64,000 bases of DNA from contig NC_053035.3 in the NCBI RefSeq assembly GCF_002575655.3, positions 380,905,792 through 380,969,791 of the forward strand, written 5' to 3'. Positions 21,696 through 34,304 of the stretch are shown one piece after another (position 1 is the first letter of the stretch; the number at the start of each line of letters is the position of its first letter). A program made the position numbers and the translations under genes. The notes under the pieces are model-generated. The model was not told where the DNA came from and did no database searches. It worked only from the letters and a program-made list of their open reading frames with translations. This DNA is from Aegilops tauschii subsp. strangulata. Taxonomy: Eukaryota > Streptophyta > Magnoliopsida > Poales > Poaceae.

Positions 21696-24360
21696 TGTAA
21701 CATCCCAAATTTTCAATTTGGCATGTTATACATAGATCATTCATGCATATCATATTTTATTGCATTTGGATTTGCGATCCTCAAAATTCTAAGCAACTCA
21801 AGGACCCAGGGAGAGAGTTGGGGATTTCACGATTTTCATATTTGAATTTTATCAAATATCGTAACGAGGATCGTTTGTTTTAATTATTTTTCTCTCCAAA
21901 AATATTTCATATTCAAATTATATGAGAGGGGATAATATGAATTCTCCAAAAATAATGAAATATTGGAGGAAAAAATATTAAAAACAAATATTTGATTTTA
22001 TTCGGATTTTATTGCTATTTTATTTGCCTAGGAAAAATATGTGTTTTTCAAAATTGCATTTTAGGCCCAAATAAATGTTCATCTTGTCCGGATTATTTTT
22101 AGTGGCGGGGAAAATTTATTTCGGGATTTTTGGAGTCTGTTTAGTATTTCTTTTATTTCTTTTTCTGCACGTCGGAATTTAAAAAAAAGGGTTACCGCCT
22201 TACCGGGCCGTGTCCGACCTGGACACTGCACCCGGGCGGCCTTTAAAGGCCGACGGCCCGACCCGGGCCGAAACCCTAGCCGCCAGCCCCGCCCTGCCTC
22301 GTAACCCGCACCGCCGCCGCCGCTGGATCCCGTCACCGCCGCCTCGATCGCCGCCGACCCGCCGCCCGTCGCCGCCACCACCCACCGCCGCCGACCCCGC
22401 CGTCGCCCCGCCGCCCGTCGCCCGCAGCTGCCGTCCCGCCGAGGTAGCCGCCGGACTCGTCGCCGCCGCCTGCGGTTTTCTCTAGAAAACCGCCCGTTTT
22501 TTTAAAAAAACTCGCGGTTGTTTTTTTTGTTTTAGATCGGTTTTATTTTATTTTTCTCGGTTTACCTTATTTAGCGGACGTTCGTCCGTACGTTCGTTTT
22601 AAAGAACGGTTTTCACCGTTTAGCCGCAGATAACGAACGTTCGTTCGTTAGCCTGTTCGTCAGTTTTTCTTTTTCTCGGGTTTTCGCGATTATTTTTTAT
22701 CGTGATTTCTGATCCGATTCTTGTTTTAGTATAACTTTTCGCTCGTTTATCGGAATCAGGCGCCTAGAGTTTCGTCTCGAAACCCTCTTTATATTTAACC
22801 AACTTGAACAAGATTTTGGTACAGTAAAATTTGATAGAGCTTGTTTCTTTCGCGGTTTGAGTTTCGTTGCTTGTTTGATTTGCTTCTTTTTTTGCAAACC
22901 GGAGTTCTTAAGTTGAACTTACTGGTTAGATATCTTATTTGAGTTTTACCCGTGCATCTTTGCTTGATTGCTTATGTATGTCATTGTTTGTTTGCGATAG
23001 AGTACCCGGAGTGCGAAGCGTGTTACTACGAGTCTCTAGGTTTCACGGATCATCAGCAAGGCAAGTAACACTTTGATCATACCTCCTTACTACCCAGTTT
23101 TATTGCATTAGATCAATCCTCAAACAATTGCATCATTAGGATCTGTTTAATTTGTGGGTTTTGGGAAGTAGATGAGGTAGTACCTATTGCACTGTTATTA
23201 TCAAACCTTTGGGAGTTACTTCTACGTTGCATATATTGCTATGCTATGCTCGTAGACGTGGATTGGGTTTGAGTGAATTTCCATGACGGATGTGAGATTG
23301 TTAATTAATGGTTAACTTAAGGTGGCTACTTTAATTCACATCTGGGTGGATTGAGGGACCTGGAGAACCCAGTGTTGCCTGTATTTTTGGAAATCCCGGG
23401 GTTCCGTGTGATTATCCTATGGACCGCCACCCAGACTCTAAGGGGTCATAAGATTATTCATGCTAGAAACTTCCGTGTGCAGCCACAAGCTATTATGGGC
23501 TCTAGCATAGTTGAGTAAGTTGCAAGACCTCTTTCTGTGGTGGGCTAGCAGATGTAGGGGATAGTAGGTGTAACTGTCCACCCGGAGTAAAGAGTTATTG
23601 TTTCTGAAAGACTGTGTCTCGGTCATCCATTTCTGAAACACCATGTAGTGCGAGAAATCAAACGGAGGAGATCGAGTCTTGTGGGGAAAAGTGCGCAAAC
23701 CTCTGCAGAGTGTACAAACTAATCATGGTTAGCCGTGTCCCCGGTTATGGACATCTTGAGTATCTAGTTCTTGCATTATCATGTGAATCTCATCATGTTA
23801 CTTAAAATAATTTCATTGGGTTTAATCACGTTCTTAATTGGGATTGAGTTGGAGGAACCTTCTCAATGTTTAACAACCACCATGATAGTTAAATAAAATT
23901 TATTCCTTTGTTGTAGGAAAAAATTGGCTTTTCGCAAAACTGTAACCATAGAGCTTTCCACCAGCCAAATATGCATGTAGTGATAGCATTATTCTGTTCA
24001 TTACTCTCCATGTGTTACATTGCCAGCATATTCCATGTGCTGGCCCATTTTCGGGCTGCAACGTTCATCTTGCAGACTTTTCAGACGACGAGTAAGGTGC
24101 CATAGGTCGTGGTCTTATACTCAGTGATGCCGTTGGAGTTGATGGACTCACTTTATCTTCCAAGCCTTCCGCTGTCATCGTATTTAGATGGCCTTAAGCC
24201 ATATTTATTGTAATAAGTTCTCTCTTGAGACTATTCGATGTAATAAGTGTGTGATTGCTACTCTGTTATAAATCCTTCAAGTACTGTGTGTGTCAGCATT
24301 ACCGATCCAGGGATGAGACTGATGCACAGAGATCAGACTGTTTGAGGTCTGGTCGCTACA
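21696..24360 (+). repeat. Element A: 3' LTR (2665 bp)
   Basis: Begins TGTAACATCCCAAATTTTC directly after a purine tract (AAGGGGGGTAAG at about 21682-21693) and ends GGTCTGGTCGCTACA at 24360, where the gag of another element begins. The long LTR fits the chromovirus assignment. A GC-rich patch at 22200-22500 with TTTAAAGG and AAACCCTAGCC probably contains the promoter and leader; open frames there are not genes. The 5' LTR is absent from the window. Confidence 0.88.
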
Positions 24361-27300
24361 CGTCCCAGATGAGAAGAGTATGATCTACTACTTTAGGGGT
24401 GGCCTCAGAGAGGACCTTCAGTTAGCTCTCATTCTTGTTGAGACTACTAAGTTCGATCAGTTCTATAACATGGCTCTAAAACAAGAAGCAGCTCAGCTCA
24501 AGTGTGAAGCTTCAGAGAAAAGACTCAGGGATGCAGTCCACTCTTCTTCTTCCTCTCAAGTGGTCTCAAAGCAGCAAAAGTTTTGGCTTCGTCCACCTCC
24601 TCTGTTTCGTCCGCCCTATCAGCAGAAGCAGTCAGGTGGCCCTGGATCTTCCTACCCACCCAACGAAGCTATCAGAACAAGTCTCAGTCTCAGGCTCAGA
24701 GGACAGGCGGTTCTCCTCCTCCACCTTTTCGCCCACTTTCAGAGGTCACTTGTCACAAGTGTGGTGTGAAAGGGCATTACTCCAACAAGTGCTTCAACCA
24801 GAGGCGCCTTCCGCCTCCTTCTCCTGTCAGGTCAGCAAGCAATGCAGTTGTCAAGCACAATCCCAAGTCTGCAAGGGTGAATATGACGAATTCCGCTGAA
24901 GCAGAGGATTCTTCAGAAGTGATCATGGGTAAACTTTCAGTTAGCTCTATTCCTGCTAGAGTTTTATTCGATTCTGGTGCATCGCATTGTTTCATGTCTA
25001 GACCATTCTTTGCAAAGCATGATTTCACTTGCTCATACCTAGATAAACCTATGGGTGTTGTTTCTCTGGCAATGCCAATGAGAGTCAACTCGGTGGTTTC
25101 GGATGTTGATGTCAAGATGGGCAATTATTCTTTTCTGGCTTCTCCAATGGTTCTTGGTGATTCCGATATTGATCTCATTCTTGGCATGGATTGGCTTTCT
25201 AAACACAAGACTTTTCTCAATTGTGCTGAAAAGGAAATTAAATTGACTCATCCTTCTCAAGATGTGATTATCTTTGCGGCCCGCGATGAAACCATTCGGT
25301 TGTTCTCTCTCAATGAGAAACGCGAGATCAACCCTATTTCTCAGATTCTAGTTGTTTGTGAGTATCAAGATGTCTTTCCAGAAGAGCTTCCGGGTATGCC
25401 TCCTCACCGGCCAGTTGAGTTTGTTATTGAGCTTGAGCCAGGTACAGAACCCGTTTGCAAGCGCCCCTACAAGCTTGGGCCAGAAGAGCTGAAAGAATTG
25501 AAGAAATAGCTCAATGAAGAAGAACATCTGGGTCTGATCAGACCAAGTTCATATCCTTGGGGATCTGGTGTTCTCTTTGTACAGAAGAAAGATGGCATGG
25601 AACGACTTTGTGTCGATTACCGCCCATTGAACAAGAAGACAATCAAGAATAAATATCCACTTCCCAATATCAATGATTTATTCGAGCAACTCAAAGGTGC
25701 AAAGGTGTTTTCCAAGCTTGACCTCTGTATGGGGTATCACCAGATTCGCATTCGTGAAGAAGATATCCCAAAGACAGCCTTCAGAACAAGCTTTGGTTCT
25801 TGTGAATATACTGTCATGTCTTTCGGGCTTGCTAATGCCCCTCCAACCTTCTCGAGAATGATGAACCTCATCTTCAACCCCTACACCAATGAGTTCGTCC
25901 TGGTGTATCTCGATGATATCCTGGTGTTCTCCAAGAATAAAAAGGATCATGCTAAACATTTGCGATTGGAGCTCGATAAGCTCAAAGAGTATCAATTCTA
26001 CACAAAGTTCTCTAAGTGTGAATTCTGGCTTGATGAAGTTCTTTATCTTGGTCACATCATCTCTGCCAAGGGCAATTTTGTCAATCCGGAAAAGGTTGCT
26101 GCAATTGTCAACAGGGAGCCTCCTCAGAACGTCAAGCAGCTTCGCAGTTTCCTCGGGCTTGCAAGCTATTGCAGAAGGTTTGTGGAGAACTTCTCTAGAA
26201 TTGCTAAGCCTCTGTCCAACCTCCTCCAGGAGAATGTCAAGTACTCCTGGACTCCTGAGTGTGATGTGGCCTTCAACACTCTCAAAGAGAAACTCATCAC
26301 AGCTCTGGTCCTTACTCCTCCTGATGAGTCCAAGCCCTACCAAGTTTTCTGTGATGCTTCGTTGCAAGGTCTCAGTGTTGTTCTTATGCAAGACAAGAAA
26401 GTTGTGGCCTATACTTCTCGTCAGTTGAAGCCAAACGAAAGGAACTACCCCACTCACGATCTTGAGTTGGCGGCAGTTGTCTATGCATTAATCACATGGA
26501 GACATCTCTTGTTGGTCAGCAAGTGGACATTTTCACCGATCACAAGAGCCTCAAATATATCTTCACTCAGCCCAACTTCAACCTCAGGCAAATTTGTTAG
26601 GTCGATATGATCCAAGAGTGCAATCCAAGCATTGAGTACACTCCAGGCAAGGCGAATGTGATTGCAGATGCTTTGAGCAGAAAGGCATATTTCAACGGCT
26701 TAATTCTCAAGGCATTCCAACCTGATCTTTGTGAAGCTTTCCGCAAGCTCAACCTCCAAGTTGTTCCTCAAGGTTTTCGTGCCAACCTTCAAGTCACTCC
26801 AACTTTGGAAGATCAAATTCGTGAGGCACAACTCCTTGACTCCATGGTAAAGAAGGTGAAAGATGGTCTTGCCAAGGGCTTACCCAAATACAAGTGTTAT
26901 CGCATTGATGACAAAGACACCTTATTTTTCGAGGACAGGCTAGTGGTTCCTAAGGGTGATCTAAGGAAGGTCATAATGAATGAAGTGCACAATTCTATTC
27001 TTTCCATCCATCCAGGCAGTTCCAAGATGTATCATGACCTCAAGCAGCCGTTTTGGTGGACACGAATGAAGTGAGAGATTGCTCAATTCGTGAATGAATG
27101 TGATGTCTGCCGCAGAGTGAAAGCAGAACACCAGCGTCCAGTAGCACTCCTCCAACCTCTACCTATTCCGATGTTATCTTCGTTGTCATTGACAATCTTA
27201 CAAAAGTGGCATATTTTCTTCCAGTCAAAGAATATATCACAGCAGCTTAGTTGGCAGAGCTATACAACTCCAGAATTGTCTCGTTGCACGGAATTCCTCA

Positions 27301-27380
27301 ATTGATCTCCTCGGACCATGGAAGCATCTCAACTTCCAAGTTCCGGGACTCCTTCCAAAAGGCCATGGGCACAAACATTC
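24361..27380 (+). pseudogene. Element B: gag (partial), protease, RT, RNase H and integrase N-terminal part
   Basis: A second, distinct gypsy chromovirus, interrupted on the left by element A and on the right by element C. It begins inside gag (MIYYFRGGLREDLQLAL). A frameshift near 24660 precedes the zinc knuckle (CHKCGVKGHYSNKC). Protease DSGAS at about 24970 is intact. RT has [10 protein letters not shown] (about 25905) and an in-frame TAG at 25507. RNase H shifts frame near 26512. The integrase zinc region (CDVCRRVKAEHQRP) follows a TGA near 27072. At about 27168 the sequence jumps from LLQPLPIP to DVIFVVIDNLTK, so the segment holding the first catalytic Asp is missing. A TAG near 27247 and SSDHGSISTSKF follow. 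The frame ends at the 5-bp duplication before element C. Confidence 0.9.
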
Positions 27381-28293
27381 TGTCGCGGGATATCCGCGGC
27401 CACCTATGGGACCGGGCGGCCCCTTGCTGGTTCGGCGGGGGGACGTCGCGTTGCACAAAGAGCAGATCAGCGCACGGCAGCACGGCAAAAGAGCACACGA
27501 GGAATTTACCCAGGTTCGGGCCACCGCGAGGCGTAAGACCCTACTACTGCTTTGGTGGACTGATGGTGGAATGTATGTGGTGGTGTGTAGTACACTTGCC
27601 CGGCAAGGTCTGCCTCAGGGCTGCAGCGACTATGTGCGTATGGTGGCTTGGGTTCAACAACCTTCTAACCTCTTTCTATGAGTGCCATGGGCCTCCTTTT
27701 ATAGATTAAGGGGTCACCATGGTGGCAAAGTGGTCATTATCCACTGATATGATAGAAAAACAGTGCTGTCGTACCTAACTCTGTGGGCTGACAGGGTGCA
27801 TTAAATGCACCACTTAGTGTCACATCACCGGTCGCCCGGCAAGGCCTGCTGGGCTATCTTGCCAGCTTCGCGCCTGTTTTCTTGACATGTCGCAGGACGG
27901 GTGTCATTTGTGGGTTTCTTCCGTAGGAAATGGCCGCCATGTGGCGAATGGCTGCCACATAATCATCTTGCGGCTTGACACCACACTGATTGAAGACGTG
28001 GGTCGTGCTTGAGTGGTTGGCGGGGTGGTTCAACCCCTGCGAGCCCCGGCAGGCTCTGCCGGGGAGTCTTGGCTGCTTGCATCTGGCGGTGGCCTCACCC
28101 CTTGCCGGGCTTGCCTGCCCGTCAAGGGAGGCCTTTCTTTTGCCGATACCTCACTCCTCTGGCTCGGTCTTAGTCTCTCTGAGCTGCGTGTTGGTTCTTC
28201 CAGTCTCTTGGTTTCTTGTGTTCTGGCTCGGCCTTGGCTTGTCCGTGCTCGAGTCAGGGGAAAAATGCATACCCTTGTATATTTTCCTCGACA
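27381..28293 (-). repeat. Element C: LTR at the left (3' LTR in its own orientation, 913 bp)
   Basis: Starts TGTCGCGGGATATCCGCGG and ends TATTTTCCTCGACA. It aligns with 41328-42230 with scattered substitutions and short indels, for example an extra AGCACGGCAA-like piece near 27480. Confidence 0.9.
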
Positions 28294-28313
28294 TAAGCCC
28301 CCGGGCATAAGCC
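28294..28313 (-). other. Element C: polypurine tract (minus strand)
   Basis: Read on the minus strand this is GGCTTATGCCCGGGGGCTTA, immediately before the LTR start TGTCGAGG. Purine-rich sequence ending at the LTR is the plus-strand primer site of LTR elements. It fixes the orientation of C together with the primer-binding site at 41306. Confidence 0.65.
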
Positions 28314-28328
28314 ACACGTGTCGCGTTG

Positions 28329-29911
28329 TGATATGTCCCCAATGTATCTATAATTTTTTATTGTTCCATGCTATAATATCTTCTGTTTTGGATGTTAATG
28401 GGCTTATTTATACACTTTTATATTATTTTTGGGACTAACCTATTAACCCAAGGCCTAGTGCAAATTGCTGTTTTTTTCTGCCTATTTCAATGTTTCGTAG
28501 AAAAGGAATATCAAACGGAGTCCAAACGGAATGAAACCTTCGGGAGCGTGATTTTTGGAACAAACGTGATCCAGAGGACTTGGAGTGGACGTCAAGGAAC
28601 AAACGAGGAGGCCACGAGGCAGGGGGCGTGCCTACCCCCTGGGTGCGCCCTCCACCCTCGTGGGCCCCCCGTGGCTCCACCGACCTACTTCTTCCTCCTA
28701 TGTATACCTACGTACCCCGAAACCAACGAGGAGGACCATGAAACCCTATTTCCACCGCCGCAACCTTCTGTACCCGTGAGATCCCATCTTGGGGCCATTT
28801 CCGTCGCTCTGCCGGAGGGGGAATCGATCATGGAGGGCTTCTACATCAACACCATAGCCTCTCCGATGATGTGTGAGTAGTTTACCACAGTCCTTCGGGT
28901 CCATAGTTATTAGCTAGATGGCTTCTTCTCTCTCTTTGCATCTCAATACAAAGTTCTCCTCGATCTTCTTGGAGATCTATTCGATGTAACTCTTTTTGTG
29001 GTGTGTTTGTCGAGATCCGATGAATTGTGGGTTTATGATCAAGATTATCTATGAACAATATTTGAATCTTCTCTGAATTCTTTTATGTATGATTGGTTAT
29101 CTTTGCAAGTCTCTTCGAATTATCAGTTTGGTTTGGCCTACTAGATTGATCTTTCTTGCAATGGGAGAAGTGCTTAGCTTTGGGCTCAATCTTGCGTTGC
29201 TCGATCCCAGTGACAGTAGGGGAAACGAGACGTATTGTATTGTTGCCATCGAGGATAAAAAGATGGGGTTTATATCATATTGCTTGAGTTTATCCCTCTA
29301 CATCATGTCATCTTACCTAATGCGTTAATCTATTCTTATGAACTTAATACTCTAGATGCATGCTGGATAGCGGTCGATGTGTGGAGTAATAGTAGTAGAT
29401 GCAGGCAGGAGTCGGTCTACTTGTCACGGACGTGATGCCTAGATACATGATCATGCCTAGATATTCTCATAATTATGCACTTTTCTATCAATTGCTCGAT
29501 AGTAATTTGTTCACCCACCGTAATACTTATGCTATCTTGAGAGAAGCCACTAGTGAAACCTATGGCCCCCGGGTCTATTTTCCATCATATTAATCTTCCG
29601 TCAACTGGCTATTTCTGGCGCCGTTTATTTTGCAATCTTTACTTTTAATATTTATCATAAAAATACCAAAAATATTATCTTATCATCTCTATCAGATCTC
29701 ACTTTTGCAAGTGGCCGTGAAGGGATTGACAACTCCTTTATCGCGTTGGTTGCAAGGTTCTTATTTGTTTGTGTAGGTACGAGGGACTTGCGTGTGGCCT
29801 CCTACTAGATTGATACCTTGGTTCTCAAAAACTGAGGTAAATACTTACGCTACTTTGCTGCATCACCCTTTCCTCTTCAAGGGAAAACCAACGCATGCTC
29901 AAGTGGTATCA
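28329..29911 (+). repeat. Element D: 5' LTR (1583 bp)
   Basis: Starts TGATATGTCCCCAATGTATC and ends CAAGTGGTATCA. It aligns with 34305-35873. TATATACC-like sequence near 28700 (TATGTATACC; TATATATACC in the other copy) is a plausible promoter. Confidence 0.9.
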
Positions 29912-29922
29912 AGAAGGATTTC

Positions 29923-29940
29923 TGGCACCGTTGCTGGGGA
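29923..29940 (+). other. Element D: primer-binding site
   Basis: TGGCACCGTTGCTGGGGA, 11 bp after the LTR end; it starts TGG as required for pairing with a tRNA 3' CCA end. Element E has nearly the same site at 46724. Confidence 0.7.
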
Positions 29941-30162
29941 GTCTACACACAAGTCAAGACATACCAAGTACCCATCACAAACTCTTATCCCTCGCATTAC
30001 ATTATTTGTCATTTGCCTCTCATTTTCCTCTCCCCCACTTCACCCTTGCCGTTTTATTCTCCTTCTTTTTCGTTTGCCTTTTTCTCGCCAGATCTATTCT
30101 TTGCTTGTGTTACCATGTGCCTTCTATTTGCTTGCATCTTTGCTTGCTAAAAATCTATTGAT

Positions 30163-31490
30163 ATGGATCCACTTAAAGTGTTCTACTTGGATCATCTTTG
30201 ATCGTTATGCGCTCGTGCTGAAACCCCAAATAGCCTAGTTGATGGGAAATCTTTAGATGAGCATGCTAATTTTGTGCGTCACCGTTTGTCTGAAAAAGGG
30301 AGACTCTTGTGGGATTAAATAAACAGATTGATGTGTTATGCTTGGAATCTTTGTGAAATTCATGACTTTACTTGTTGCTCTAAGAACACTAAAAAACACC
30401 TCCCCTACCTATATGAGTTAATGATAATGAAATCTTATCTTCTTATGCAAAGGGTGTTTATAGTTACTACGATATCGAACAAATTGAAGAATTTGTTGAT
30501 TTTAAGGGTGCTTATGAAGTTGCTTCTTTGATTGAAAATTATGATATTACTCTCTATGAATCTGGAAATTTTGACATACTTAAATATTGCTATGGAAACT
30601 ATGCTCATAATGTCTATGTCAAAGAATTTATTGAAAGAATGACCATTGCTTCTGAAGAAAATAATGATATGCATGAATATATAGATAATTATGATTCCGA
30701 TGATTTGATTGAAATATCCCTTGATGAACGTGATGCTTGCTATTCTTGTGGCCATGATGCCAATATTTATGAAGATGAATTTTTTATAGTTCCTTATGTT
30801 AAACATGAGATCGTTGCTATTGCACCCATACTTGATAGTTCCTTTGATGAAGAGCATGATTGCAATGATTTTACTATAAATTCTCTTGATGTCAATTGTG
30901 CTAATAATATGCAAAACCCTAAGCTTGGGGATGCTAGTTTTGCTATGTCTACTACTTGTTGCAATGATCATGATTGGGGTGATTCTTCTTATGATCTTGA
31001 AAATTTATTTAAGCCCCGTGATGAATATGATATTGAAAGTGGGTTTGGAAGAGTGTCAACCTTAGATCCCACATATTTGGGGAATGTTCAATCTTATGAA
31101 GTTTTTGATAAAAGTGGGCTTGGAGAGGACATGACTTTAGTTAATGTTAATCCCCTTATTTTGGAAGAGTGTCAACTTTGCATACATGTGGATCGTATTG
31201 AGAATATTTTATGTGATAGCTATGTGGTTGAATTTGCTTATGATCCTACATGTAATTATTATGAGAGAGGAAAATATGGTTGTAGAAATTTTCATGTTAC
31301 TAAATTACCTCTCGTTATGTTGAGATTGCTATTGTTTCTTTCTGCTTCCTTGCATATGCTAATTTTTGCTTGCTATGATAATTTGTTTGCTTATAAAATG
31401 CCTATGCATAGGAAGTATGTTAGACTTCGATGTGTTTGTCACATGCTATATGATGCTCCTTTTGTGCTTCAATTCTTGTCTTTCATGTGA
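30163..31490 (+). pseudogene. Element D: private acidic ORF of unknown function, decayed at its start
   Basis: A coding relic from ATG 30163 (MDPLKVFYLD) to TGA at 31488-31490. The first part is broken (TGA 30199, a TAA near 30316, and at least one frame change before 30450). From about 30450 a single frame of ~345 codons stays open. The product is rich in Asp, Glu, Asn and Tyr (NYDSDDLIEISLDERDACYS; EEHDCNDFTINSLDVN), has several Cys pairs, and ends in a hydrophobic stretch (LRLLLFLSASLHMLIFACYD) that could be a membrane segment. There is no gag zinc knuckle or pol motif. A purine motif (AAGCTTGGGGATGC) lies inside the frame at 30921, encoding KLGDA. I do not recognise a named domain. Long conservation of the frame in a non-autonomous element suggests past selection. 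Confidence 0.6.
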
Positions 31491-34289
31491 GCATCATTAA
31501 AATTATCAATGCCTAGCGAAAAGGCTTTAAAGAAATGCGCTTGTTGGGAGGCAGCCCAATTTTATTTTTGTTTCTTGCTTTTTGGTTCTTTTTAGGAATA
31601 ATCTTTGATCTAGCCTCTGGTTAGATGTGGTTTTATGTTTTAATTAGTGTTTGTGCCAAGTAAAACCTATAGGATCTTCTTGGATGATAGTTGTTTGATC
31701 TTGCTGAAAAAGTCAGAAACTTTCTGCTTACGAAAACAATTGTTAAAAATCACCAAAACGTGCTAAAATACTGATTCCAATTGCAGTAGTTCAATAAACA
31801 AATTATCTAGGTCCTCCTATTTTGGTAAATTTTCCTCAGTTCCAGAAGTTTGCGTTAGATACATATTACTACAGACTGTTGTGTTTTTGACAGATTCTGT
31901 TTTTCGTGTGTTGTTTGCTTATTTTGATGTATCTATGGCTAGTATCGGAGTTTATGAACCATAGAGAAGTTGGAATACAGTAGTTTAACACCAATATAAA
32001 TAAATAATGAGTTCATTACATTACCTTGAAGTGGTGTTTTGTTTTCTTTCGCTAACGGAGCTCACGAGATTTTCTGTTAAGTTTTGTGTTGTGAAGTTTT
32101 CAAGTTTTGGGTAAAGATTTGATGGATTATGGAAAAAGGAGTGGCAAGAGCCTAAGCTTGGGGATGCCCAAGGCACCCCAAGGTAAAATCCAAGGACAAC
32201 CAAAAAGCCTAAGCTTGGGGATGCCCCGGAAGGCATCCCATCTTTTGACTTCGTCTATCGGTAACTTTACTTGGAGCTATATTTTTATTCACCACATGAT
32301 ATGTGTTTTGCTTGGAGCGTCTTGTATGATTTGAGTATTTGCTTTTTAGTTCACCACAATCATCCTTGCTGTACACACCTTTTGAGAGAGACGCACATTA
32401 ATCGGAATTTATCAGAATACTCTATATGCTTCACTTATATCTTTTGAGCTAAAACAATTTTGCTCTAGTGCTTCACTTATATCTTTTTGAGCATGGTGGT
32501 GGTTTTATTTTATAGAAATTATTGATCTCTCATGCTTCACTTATATTATTTTGAGAGTCCTTTAGAACAGCATGGTAATTTGCTTTGGTTATAAAATTAA
32601 TCCTAATATGATAGGCATCCAAGATGGATATAATAAAAACTTTCATATAAGTGCATTGAATACTAAGAGAAGTTTGATACTTGATGATTGTTTTGAGATA
32701 TGGAGATAGTGATATTAAAGTTGTGCTAGTTGAGTAGTTGTGAATTTGAGAAATGCTTGTGTTGATGTTTGCAAGTCCCGTGGCATCCACGTATGGTAAA
32801 CGTTGTGTAACAAATTTGAAACATGAGGTGTTCTTTGATTGTCATCCTTATGAGTGGCGGTCGGGGACGAGCGATGGTCTTTTCCTACCAATCTATCCCC
32901 CTAGGAGCATGCGCGTAGTGCTTGGTTTTTGATGACTTGTAGATTTTTGCAATAAGTATGTGAGTTCTTTATGACTAATGTTGAGTCCATGGATTATACG
33001 CACTCTCAACCTTCCATCATTGCTAGCCTCTTCGGTACCGTGCATTGCCCTTTCTCACCTTGAGAGTTGGTGCAAACTTCGCCGGTGCATCCAAACCCCG
33101 TGATAAGATACGCTCTATCACACATAAACCTCCTTATATCTTCCTCAAAACAGCCACCATACCTACCTATTATGGCATTTCCATAGCCATTCCGAGATAT
33201 GTTGCCATGCAACTTTCCACCGTTCCGTTTTTTATGACACGCTTCATCATTGTCATATTGCCTTGCATGATCATGTAGTTGATATCGTATTGGTGGCAAA
33301 GCCACCATGCATATTATTTCATACATGTCACTCTTGATTCATTGCTCATCCCGGTACACCGCCGGAGGCATTCATATAGAGTCATATTTTTTTCTAAGTA
33401 TCGAGTTGTAATCATTGAGTTGTAAATGAATAGAAGTGTGATGATCATCATTAATAGAGCATTGTCCCAAAAAAAGAGAAAGGCCAAAAAAGGCCCAAAA
33501 AAGAGAAATAAAAAGGGACAATGCTACTATCCTTTTTCCACGCTTGTGCTTCAATGTAGCACTATGATCTTTATGATAGAGAGTCTCTTGTTTTGTCACT
33601 TTCATATACTAGTGGGAATTTTTCATTATAGAACTTGGCTTGTATATTCCAACGATGGGCTTCCTCAAATGCCCTAGGTCTTCGTGAGCAAGCAAGTTGG
33701 ATGCACACCCACCTAGTTTATTTTGTTGAGCTTTCATACATTTATAGCTCTAGTGCATCTGTTGCATGGCAATCCCTACTCCTTGCATTGGCATCAATTG
33801 ATGGGCATCCCCCTAGCCCGTTGATTAGCCACGTCAATGTGAGACTTTCTCCTTTTTTGTCTTCTCCACACAACCCCATCATTATATTCTATTCCACCCA
33901 TAGTGCTATATCCATGGCTCACGCTCATGTATTGCATGAAAGTTGAAAAAGTTTGAGATTACTAAAGTATGAAACAATTGCTTGGCTTGTCATTGGGGTT
34001 GTGCAAGATGAGAGCATTCTTGTGTGAAGAAAATGAAGCATGGCCAAACTATATGATTTTGTAAGGATGGGCTTTCTTTGGCTATGTTATTTTGAGAAGA
34101 CATAATTTCTTGGTTAGTATGCTTCAAGTATTATTATTTTTATGTCAATATTGAACTTTTATCTTGAATATTTTGGATCTAAACATTCATGCCACAATAA
34201 ATAAAATTACATTGAAGAATATGCTAGGTAGCATTCCACATCAAAAAATTTGTTTTTATCATTTACCTACTCGAGGACGAGCAGGAATT
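31491..34289 (+). other. Element D: non-coding part of the interior
   Basis: No gene seen. It contains two further copies of AAGCTTGGGGATGC (32154 and 32211) and, just before the terminal copy, a GAGGACGAGCAGGAATT stretch also present in similar form before the 3' LTR of element E. Confidence 0.6.
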
Positions 34290-34303
34290 AAGCTTGGGGA
34301 TGC
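34290..34303 (+). other. Element D: polypurine tract before the 3' LTR
   Basis: AAGCTTGGGGATGC, one base before the LTR start at 34305. The same 14-mer is present at 30921, 32154 and 32211. Confidence 0.7.
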
Positions 34304-34304
34304 T

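Noticed and set aside
22079..22485. GC-rich frames in the LTR of element A
   Set aside because: Low-complexity Ala/Pro/Arg translations of a CCG-rich LTR segment.
25678..26457. Minus-strand frame of 259 codons over the RT of element B
   Set aside because: Exact antisense shadow of the RT/RNase H coding sequence.
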